A stretch of DNA of 8,867 nucleotides from Chryseobacterium gleum (lineage in GTDB: Bacteria > Bacteroidota > Bacteroidia > Flavobacteriales_D > Sanyastnellaceae). The position numbers and the translations under genes were made by a program. The stretch is from assembly GCA_945883885.1 (NCBI GenBank), contig CAMCYM010000054.1:1-8867 (forward strand), read 5' to 3'. Below the pieces are notes generated by a model. The model ran no database searches and was not told the DNA's origin. It worked only from the letters and a program-made list of their open reading frames with translations. How positions within the stretch are numbered: the first letter of the stretch is position 1; each line of letters begins with the position of its first letter. Below, piece after piece: positions 1-5,285 of the stretch.

Positions 1-903
1 GAACGACGATCCCGAGGCCGCAGCGCGGAGGACCCACGGCTCGAGCTCGGGGACGGACAGCGCATCCACCGCACCGCCGACGGTGACTTCCAGGCCGATG
101 CGGTCCCAGGCCTTGCCGGTGGTTTGGGTTACCCGCGCATACCGCACGAATTCCACCTGGCCCTGCGCATTCACTGAGATGTCGTACTCGGGCTGCCACG
201 AAGCGGCGGAAGTCACGTATTCAATGCGCACCTTGCCGGAAGCGCCGTCGGGCCCATCGACGTTGAAGACGAGCGAGCCGGGCGGCGTCGCGATCCGGGC
301 GGCCACCTCCGCCATTTTCTTGTCCCATTCGGCCATGTCCTCGCGCAGCTCCCCGAGTTCCAGGTCGAGCTCGAGCTGCAAGTAGTGAAGCTCCTTCACC
401 CGCGTGCGCCAAAAGTCCGCCATCTCCTTCATGTCCTCCACGAGGATGGCCTCGTTGCCCCCGAACGCGCGGTTCGCCGTCAGCATCTCGAGCTCCTCGC
501 CGTACGTATCGAACAGCGCCTCGCGCATCCGGATCGTCGAAAAAACCGCGTTGCGCTTCTCCCGAAGCCCGTCGAACTCCGCCTCGGCCGCCTTTTTCTC
601 CGATTCCACCCACTGCGTCGTGAAGCTGAACGTGCCCAGCGACCAGCCGTCGGGCAGGGCGACGCGCACCGTCCGCGGATCGAGCGCCCGGGTCAGGCCG
701 GTCAGCGCGAAGGTGCCCGTGGACCCCGACAATTTCACCGTGCCTTCGTGCGCGAGCAGGCCTCCGCCGTCGAAGAGGAGGGCTTCTTGAACGGGCCAAA
801 CGAGGGCGGCGGGGGAGGCGGCCGTTTGGGTCCGCGCGGTGCCCGCGCCCAGCGCGGCACACGCGGCCACGACCGCAAAACGAAACGTCCAGCTGTGCTT
901 CAT
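1..903 (-). CDS. MuiA-like DUF4140/DUF4139 protein, 3' end cut off by window edge
   Basis: The minus-strand frame is open from the ATG at 903-901 to base 1: 301 codons and no stop, so the C-terminal part is missing (family members are usually around 500-600 aa). A Sec signal peptide is visible (basic start, hydrophobic stretch FAVVAACAALGAG at about residues 9-21). Residues ~36-115 resemble DUF4140, with the typical phrase LDPRTVRVALPDGWSLG. Residues ~115-200 are rich in Glu, Lys and Leu and look like a coiled coil. From about 205 the DUF4139 domain begins, with YVTSAASWQPEYD (W236) and ARVTQTTGKAWDRIGLEV, which match the family phrases W.P.YD and Q.TG..W..V.L. The family is called mucoidy inhibitor A, but its biochemical role is poorly known; I infer a periplasmic or surface protein. 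It starts 4 bases after the DUF4249 stop codon, so the two are probably co-transcribed. No Shine-Dalgarno is visible. Family call fairly sure; function not. Confidence 0.85.
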   Translation of the reverse strand, partial: MKHSWTFRFAVVAACAALGAGTARTQTAASPAALVWPVQEALLFDGGGLLAHEGTVKLSGSTGTFALTGLTRALDPRTVRVALPDGWSLGTFSFTTQWVESEKKAAEAEFDGLREKRNAVFSTIRMREALFDTYGEELEMLTANRAFGGNEAILVEDMKEMADFWRTRVKELHYLQLELDLELGELREDMAEWDKKMAEVAARIATPPGSLVFNVDGPDGASGKVRIEYVTSAASWQPEYDISVNAQGQVEFVRYARVTQTTGKAWDRIGLEVTVGGAVDALSVPELEPWVLRAAASGSSF

Positions 904-907
904 GCGG

Positions 908-1888
908 TCAAGGTACGCAGGCCACGGTGTCGCGCCAAGCCCCGTATCCCGCCCACAGCCCGCGCGCGCCCACCACGTTGCCCACCATCGCCGACGGCAC
1001 CGAGAAGGGGCTGCCTTGACCGAGGATTTGGGCCTCGTAGCTCGCCACGGCCTCGTACACGCCGGGATCGATGCCGCACCCCTTCACGGCCACGGTGTCG
1101 CCGCGCTTGAAAAAGCCGAACTCGCCGTTCTGCGGGTCGTCGTCCCACGCCGTCGAGTTCGGTCGCACCCCGCGAAACGCAGTGAACGTGAACGACAACC
1201 CGTTGAAATACACGTCCTCTACCACGCTGCCCAGCGGCGACACGAAGTCCGCATCCTTCACCTCGCCCGCCTGCGGATCCCACGCCGGGCGCCGGTTCAG
1301 CCGCCGCGCAAACCAGCGGTACGCATTGCCCGGCTCGGCCGGATCGGTAAACTTCGCATAGAGCACGCCCAGCGTGTCGTTCGTCCCCGGCGGCGCCCAC
1401 CAAACTTCCTCCAGCGGCACCGGCACCGGCACGGTCGTCTCCGCCGTCGCCTCCTCCTCCCCGAGCGCCACCTCCAGCCGGTACCGCTTCCCCGGCTCGC
1501 CCACCAGCGTAAACGAGGTGTACACGCACAGGTTCGCCGCCGCAAGCACCTCCACCGGCAACCCCAGCAGCGCCGACGCCTGCTCGAGCGCCTCCACCGG
1601 CAGGTCCCCGGTGCACCACTCCTCCAGCTCCACCGGCTCCTCGCCTTCCGCAATCACCCGCACGGTCGCCCCGCCGAGGAAGTTCGTCGCCGCGAACGCC
1701 GCCGCATCGACCGGATCGAAGTACCCGCTGGTCCGGCCCAGCACCACGAGCGGCGCCTGGCCATTCTCGATCCGCCCTTCCACGACCAGCTCGCCCCCCG
1801 CCCCCGGCACCTCCACATCGATCTCCCGCTCGCACCCGAGCGCGACGAAACACAGGGCGCAGAAGAACAAAACCGATTTCTGAAACAT
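908..1888 (-). CDS. DUF4249 family lipoprotein
   Basis: 326 aa. I chose the ATG at 1888-1886 over an in-frame ATG at 1969 because it gives a lipoprotein signal peptide (MFQKSVLFFCALCFVALGC) with the acceptor Cys at residue 19; the longer form would add a basic, non-signal leader running into nusB. The mature protein begins with the DUF4249 pattern: acidic residues after the Cys, then GELVVEGRIENGQAPLVVLGR, a YFDPVD stretch, and GGATVRV. It ends with FSVPSAMVGNVVGARGLWAGYG, like the family's Pro-Phe...Gly-Asn...Gly-Gly C-terminal motif. DUF4249 proteins are Bacteroidota outer-membrane lipoproteins, typically encoded beside TonB-dependent receptors; the molecular role is unknown. Here no receptor is adjacent: upstream is divergent nusB, downstream the MuiA-like gene. 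Length is normal for the family and there is no sign of truncation. Confidence 0.85.
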   Translation of the reverse strand: MFQKSVLFFCALCFVALGCEREIDVEVPGAGGELVVEGRIENGQAPLVVLGRTSGYFDPVDAAAFAATNFLGGATVRVIAEGEEPVELEEWCTGDLPVEALEQASALLGLPVEVLAAANLCVYTSFTLVGEPGKRYRLEVALGEEEATAETTVPVPVPLEEVWWAPPGTNDTLGVLYAKFTDPAEPGNAYRWFARRLNRRPAWDPQAGEVKDADFVSPLGSVVEDVYFNGLSFTFTAFRGVRPNSTAWDDDPQNGEFGFFKRGDTVAVKGCGIDPGVYEAVASYEAQILGQGSPFSVPSAMVGNVVGARGLWAGYGAWRDTVACVP

Positions 1889-1940
1889 GCTGCAAGTTCG
1901 TTCTATATGGCAGTACCTTCGTCGCGCCTTCCTCTCTGAC
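1889..1940. promoter_or_regulatory. Divergent intergenic region with possible -7 element for nusB
   Basis: This 52-bp gap separates the DUF4249 gene (leftward) from nusB (rightward), so both promoters must lie in or next to it. On the plus strand TACCTTCG at 1914-1921 fits the Bacteroidota -7 consensus TAnnTTTG with one mismatch, 19 bases before the nusB ATG. A similar TAACTTCG stands before the gene at 8838. I found no convincing TTTG-type -33 element at the usual spacing, and no clear -7 element for the minus-strand gene. There is no Shine-Dalgarno for either start. Confidence 0.4.
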
Positions 1941-2885
1941 ATGCTCAATCGACGCCAGCTGCGCATCAAAATCCTGCAGGTCCTCTACGCCTTCTACCAA
2001 GACGAGGACCGCGATGCGGTCTCCATCCGCAAGGCGCTCGACCACAGCATCCGCAAGACCCACGAACTCTATGTGTTGCTGTTGTTGATGGTGGGCCACA
2101 TGCAGGGGCTGGCCATCGACCGCATCGAAGCGGGACGCAAGAAGCAACTGCCGACGCCGGAGGATTTGGTGCCGAACACGAAGTTCGTGACAAACAAGCC
2201 GTTGCGGGTCCTGGCAAACAGCAAGCGCCTCGTCAAGGCGGCGGATGAGCTGGGCGTAGGTTGGGGCAACGACATGGAAATGCTTCGGAAGATGTTCCGC
2301 GCGCTCCTCGAAAGTGCCGAGTACCAAGACTACATGGCCTCCGAAGAGCGGGGCTTCCGCCACGACCGCGAGTCCCTGATCCGCATCTTCCGCAAGGAAA
2401 TGATCACCTACGAGCTGTTCCAGGACCTGCTCGAGGAGCAGAGCATTTTTTGGAACGACGACCTCGACCTCTGTGCGTCGATGGCGATCAAGACGATCAA
2501 GGCGATCCGCGAATCGGACGAGGACGTGGACCTCCTGCCCTTGTGGCGCGAGGACGATGACGACCGGGCGTTCATGGAGGTTCTGTTCAATGGCACCCTC
2601 GCCCAAGCCGAGGAGAACGACGCCCTGATCACCGCCGCGGCGGAGAATTGGGACCTCGACCGCATCGCCCTCATCGACCGCATCCTGCTCCGCATGGCCT
2701 TGACCGAGGCCAAATCCTTCCCCACCGTGCCCGTCAAGGTCACCCTGAACGAGTACATCGAGCTGTCGAAGTACTACAGCACGGAAAAGAGCCACGGCTT
2801 CATCAACGGGCTGCTCGACCCGCTCTTCCAGCAGCTGCGCGAAACCGGGGCCATCCGCAAAACCGGCCGCGGATTGCTCGAATGA
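1941..2885 (+). CDS. nusB: Transcription antitermination factor NusB
   Basis: 314 aa. NusB binds boxA RNA with NusE (S10) and supports antitermination of rRNA operons in the cytoplasm. The N-terminus MLNRRQLRIKILQVLYAF is the classic NusB start (R-x-x-R..Q.LYA), so I chose the ATG at 1941 over an in-frame ATG at 1887 that lies inside the DUF4249 signal-peptide region. The C-terminal NusB core is clear: WDLDRIALIDRILLRMAL (from W237), then VPVKVTLNEYIELSKYYS and FINGLLDPL (from F287). The middle, about 40-220, is longer than in E. coli NusB (~140 aa) but normal for Bacteroidota. The stop overlaps the next gene's start (ATGA at 2882-2885), suggesting translational coupling to the DUF1573 lipoprotein. 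High confidence. Confidence 0.95.
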   Translation: MLNRRQLRIKILQVLYAFYQDEDRDAVSIRKALDHSIRKTHELYVLLLLMVGHMQGLAIDRIEAGRKKQLPTPEDLVPNTKFVTNKPLRVLANSKRLVKAADELGVGWGNDMEMLRKMFRALLESAEYQDYMASEERGFRHDRESLIRIFRKEMITYELFQDLLEEQSIFWNDDLDLCASMAIKTIKAIRESDEDVDLLPLWREDDDDRAFMEVLFNGTLAQAEENDALITAAAENWDLDRIALIDRILLRMALTEAKSFPTVPVKVTLNEYIELSKYYSTEKSHGFINGLLDPLFQQLRETGAIRKTGRGLLE

Positions 2886-3355
2886 GGGCCTTCCTTGCCT
2901 TGTGGGCTGTGGCCTGCCTCGCGCTCGGGGCGTGCTCGGACGATTCCGAAGTGCTGACCACGGACCTCGTTGTCAACACGGCGTCGGCGTCAGGCTCCAG
3001 TGAGGGGAGCGCGGATATGCCTGTCGTCGAGGTGGATGCGCCTGCGCACGACCTCGGAACGGTGGCCCGCGGCGAGCGTCCGGAGCACGTCTTCGAACTC
3101 CGCAACGCCGGCTCGGGCGATTTGGTGCTGGCCGACGTCACCGCGCCGTGCGGCTGCACCGTGCCGAAGGATTGGCCGCGTGAACCCATTCCGCCGGGCG
3201 GCACGGCCTCCATCCGGGTCCAATTCGACAGCAAAGACGTCAGCGGACCGTTTGAAAAAGAGATCACCGTCCTGGCGAACACCTCCCCTGCCATCACCAC
3301 CTTGCGCCTGACGGGCACGGTGGTGGGACCGGGGGGGGAGGGAGAACGAGATTGA
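2882..3355 (+). CDS. DUF1573 family lipoprotein
   Basis: 157 aa. It starts at the ATG that overlaps the nusB stop. MRAFLALWAVACLALGAC is a lipoprotein signal peptide with lipobox LGAC (Cys18). A Ser/Ala-rich linker (~19-48) follows, then a single DUF1573 domain, an Ig-like/ASH-type beta fold: DLGTVARGERPEHVFELRN, the conserved Cys-Gly-Cys-Thr motif (C90-T93), and the closing strand TTLRLTGTVVG. Function is not established for the family; I infer a periplasmic or surface-anchored protein. The order nusB, DUF1573, yajC is common in Bacteroidota. The odd part is the tail: after TGTVVG the gene runs into a G8 tract (3331-3338) and a hexamer repeat array, giving the low-complexity end GPGGEGERD. 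A shift of one base in the G8 tract would change and lengthen the C-terminus. Confidence 0.9.
   Translation: MRAFLALWAVACLALGACSDDSEVLTTDLVVNTASASGSSEGSADMPVVEVDAPAHDLGTVARGERPEHVFELRNAGSGDLVLADVTAPCGCTVPKDWPREPIPPGGTASIRVQFDSKDVSGPFEKEITVLANTSPAITTLRLTGTVVGPGGEGERD
3331..3338 (+). repeat. G8 homopolymer in the end of the DUF1573 gene
   Basis: Eight consecutive G bases lie within codons 150-153 of the DUF1573 gene, just before the hexamer array. In the frame shown, the gene stops at 3353-3355. With one G fewer (or two more) the reading frame passes through the whole hexamer array and ends at TGA 3414-3416. Homopolymers of this length are prone to slippage in cells and to sequencing error. 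Confidence 0.8.
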
Positions 3356-3417
3356 GGACGAGATTGAGAACGAGATTGAGTTTGAGTTTGAGTTTGAGTT
3401 TGAGTTGAAAGTTTGAG
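3342..3417 (+). repeat. Hexamer tandem repeat GAGNNN
   Basis: Units of six bases, all starting GAG, run head to tail. Three 12-base units (GAGAACGAGATT at 3342-3353, GAGGACGAGATT at 3354-3365, GAGAACGAGATT at 3366-3377) are followed by four perfect GAGTTT copies (3378-3401) and a decaying end (GAGTT, GAAA, GTTTGAG) to 3417. The array overlaps the last codons and stop of the DUF1573 gene and extends about 60 bp beyond it. It is purine-rich on the plus strand and lower in GC than its surroundings. Copy number could vary between strains; no role is evident from sequence alone. Confidence 0.9.
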
Positions 3418-3446
3418 TTCTTCGCACCCCTAACCCTGAACCCTTC

Positions 3447-3487
3447 GCGGTGAAGCCGCACCTCACACTGTAAAGCGGCGAAGCCGC
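3447..3487. repeat. Pair of 13-bp hairpin palindromes before yajC
   Basis: Two near-identical palindromes lie 15 bases apart: GCGGTGAAGCCGC (3447-3459) and GCGGCGAAGCCGC (3475-3487). Each can fold into a 5-bp stem with a GAA loop (the first has one G-T pair); they could also pair with each other over 5+5 bp around a 3-base mismatch. The second ends 9 bases before the yajC ATG. There is no T-tract, so they do not look like intrinsic terminators. Plausible roles are a dispersed REP-like repeat or an RNA structure in the yajC leader; neither is proven. The preceding 3418-3446, including CCCTAACCCTGAACCC, shows no gene. Confidence 0.65.
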
Positions 3488-3496
3488 GCCCTTCCC

Positions 3497-3817
3497 ATGA
3501 CCCCACTCCTCCAAACCCCTGCCCCGGCCGCCGGCGGCGACTGGTCCTTCCTCCTCATGATGGGCGGCATGTTCGTCATCATGTATTTCTTCATGATCCG
3601 CCCCCAGATGAAGCGCCAAAAGGAATCGCGGAAGTTCCGTGAAGGCCTCGCAAAAGGCGATTCCGTCGTGACGATCGGCGGCATCCATGGCAAGATTGTC
3701 GACATGAACGAGCGCACCGTGTTGCTTGCCGTCGACGGCGCGAAGATCCGCGTGGAGCGGACGGCCATCAACCCCGGCGGGCAGGTCGACGAGCAGGAAC
3801 TGCAGAACCGCGGCTAA
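3497..3817 (+). CDS. yajC: Preprotein translocase subunit YajC
   Basis: 106 aa, a normal length for the family. YajC is a small inner-membrane protein that associates with SecDF and the SecYEG translocon. A short N-terminal periplasmic segment (MTPLLQTPAPAAGGD) is followed by one membrane helix (about residues 16-34, WSFLLMMGGMFVIMYFFMI) and the signature RPQMKRQKE (35-43). The cytoplasmic domain has the usual GDSVVTIGGIHGKIVDM and ends in a hydrophilic tail. The start is the first ATG after the hairpin repeats; there is no Shine-Dalgarno, as for the neighbouring genes. The nhaC start follows after one base, so the two are very likely translated from one mRNA. secDF is not in this window. Confidence 0.95.
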   Translation: MTPLLQTPAPAAGGDWSFLLMMGGMFVIMYFFMIRPQMKRQKESRKFREGLAKGDSVVTIGGIHGKIVDMNERTVLLAVDGAKIRVERTAINPGGQVDEQELQNRG

Positions 3818-3818
3818 G

Positions 3819-5282
3819 ATGGCGGAGCCGCGTCCGATGTCGCTCGGCTACGCCCTCGTTCCGGTGGGCGTGCTGATGGGCCTGCTCGCGCTCAATGTGG
3901 TCGCGTTCGGCGACAGCGCCTCGTATGGCCCGAACCAAGTCGCCATGCTCGTCGCGGCCTTCCTTGCCGCCGGCATGGGGATTGCGCGGGGGGTCGTTTG
4001 GCATACCATCGCCGAGTCCATCGGAAAGACCATCGGCAGCACCTCGGAAGCCCTCCTGATCCTGCTGCTCATCGGCGCCCTCTCCGGAACGTGGCTCATC
4101 GCGGGCATCATCCCCGCCTTCATTGACCTCGGATTGCAGGCCCTCAACGCGGAAGTGTTCCTCGCCGCCGCCTGCGTCATTTGTTCGGCTCTGTCGCTGG
4201 CGACGGGCACGTCGTGGGGCACAGTGGGCACGGTGGGCGTGGCGCTGGCGGGCATCGGGACGGCCCTGGGGCTGCATCCCGGTTGGGTCGCAGGTGCCAT
4301 CATCAGCGGTGCGTACTTCGGGGACAAGCTGTCGCCGATGTCGGACACGACGAACCTCGCCCCTGCAGTGTCCGGGACGGACCTGTTCACGCACGTCCGG
4401 TACATGCTGTATACCACCATACCGAGCCTTGCGATTGCCCTGATCGTGTTCTTGGTCGCGGGGTTCGGAGGCGGGGCCGCTGCAGAAAACCTGCCTGCCG
4501 ATTCGCTTGCGTTGGCCGATGCGTTCGGCACAGCCGTCCGTGGCCACTTCCACATCCACCCCGGCTTGTTCATTGCACCTGTTGCGGTGATTGTGTTGAT
4601 TGTCAAAAAGATGCCTGCAGCGCCCGCCCTGCTCATCGGGGTGCTGCTGGGGGCTTTGACCGCGGTGGTGTTCCAGCCGGAAGTGGTCCGCGAAATCGCA
4701 GGGCCCGAGGCGGGAAGCTACCTCGCGGCCAGCTACCGCGCGGCGCTGGCGGCGATGACGGGCGATGTGGCGGTGGTGACCGGGAATTCCCTCGCCGACG
4801 AACTGCTCACCGCCAGCGGGATGGCGGGGATGTTGGACACCATTTGGCTCATCCTGAGCGCCATGGTCCTCGGCGGCATCCTGCAAGCGACCGGCATGCT
4901 CGACCGCATCACGCAGGCGCTGCTCACAGGGGTGAAGTCGGCCTTCGGACTCATCGCGCGGACGGTAGGCACCTGCATCGCATTCAACGTGTTAGCCAGC
5001 GACCAGTACCTCGCCATCGTGGTGCCGGGCAACATGTTCCGCGAGGAGTATGCCCGCCGCGGACTCGCCCCAGAAAACCTCAGCCGGACCCTCGAGGACG
5101 CAGGCACGGTGACCAGCGTGCTCGTACCGTGGAACACCTGCGGCGTGGCCCAAGCCGGGATCCTGGGCATCAGCACGTGGACCTACCTGCCCTACTGCAT
5201 CTTCAACTGGGTCAGCCCCATCATGAGTTTGGTGGTGGCCGGGCTGGGCTGGAAGATCCGCAAGCTGGTGAAACCCGCCTAA
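3819..5282 (+). CDS. nhaC: Na+/H+ antiporter of the NhaC family
   Basis: 487 aa inner-membrane antiporter, expected to exchange Na+ for H+ for pH and sodium balance. I chose the ATG at 3819, one base after the yajC stop; the ATG at 3837 (MSLGYALVP) is an alternative six codons in. About 11-12 hydrophobic segments alternate with short loops, beginning at residues ~12-30. NhaC hallmarks are present: TGTSWGTVGTVGVALAG from T129, GAYFGDKLSPMSDTTNLAPA (D169, D176, T177, T178, N179), and DQYLAIVVPGNMFREEY from D395, followed by LEDAGTVTSVLVPWNTCG. These polar residues inside the membrane are typical of ion-binding sites in this family. Length is normal and the frame intact. Its position between yajC and uvrA has no obvious functional logic. 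Some NhaC-family members act as malate/lactate antiporters, so the substrate is inferred. Confidence 0.93.
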   Translation: MAEPRPMSLGYALVPVGVLMGLLALNVVAFGDSASYGPNQVAMLVAAFLAAGMGIARGVVWHTIAESIGKTIGSTSEALLILLLIGALSGTWLIAGIIPAFIDLGLQALNAEVFLAAACVICSALSLATGTSWGTVGTVGVALAGIGTALGLHPGWVAGAIISGAYFGDKLSPMSDTTNLAPAVSGTDLFTHVRYMLYTTIPSLAIALIVFLVAGFGGGAAAENLPADSLALADAFGTAVRGHFHIHPGLFIAPVAVIVLIVKKMPAAPALLIGVLLGALTAVVFQPEVVREIAGPEAGSYLAASYRAALAAMTGDVAVVTGNSLADELLTASGMAGMLDTIWLILSAMVLGGILQATGMLDRITQALLTGVKSAFGLIARTVGTCIAFNVLASDQYLAIVVPGNMFREEYARRGLAPENLSRTLEDAGTVTSVLVPWNTCGVAQAGILGISTWTYLPYCIFNWVSPIMSLVVAGLGWKIRKLVKPA

Positions 5283-5285
5283 GCC

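Noticed and set aside
385..1110. Plus-strand frame over the MuiA-like and DUF4249 genes
   Set aside because: Arg/Pro-rich shadow; the minus strand carries two recognisable families with signal peptides.
1889..1969. Longer DUF4249 start at 1969
   Set aside because: It would overlap nusB and bury the lipoprotein signal peptide behind a basic leader; the ATG at 1888 gives a proper signal peptide.
900..2795. 631-codon minus-strand frame across nusB and the DUF4249 gene
   Set aside because: It crosses two well-supported genes in another frame; the sequence is low-complexity (Gly, Arg, Ala) with no domain.
3342..3417. CRISPR array
   Set aside because: The units are 6-12 bp head to tail with no spacers and no cas genes nearby.
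3475..3487. Intrinsic terminator before yajC
   Set aside because: The stem is only 5 bp and no T-tract follows; it lies directly before a start codon.
2990..3688. Minus-strand frame with an Asn-Ser repeat through the hexamer array
   Set aside because: The Asn-Ser run is only the hexamer array read backwards, and the rest is antisense to DUF1573 and yajC.
3768..4886. 372-codon minus-strand frame opposite nhaC
   Set aside because: Polar, His/Arg/Gly-rich shadow of a clear membrane protein on the other strand.
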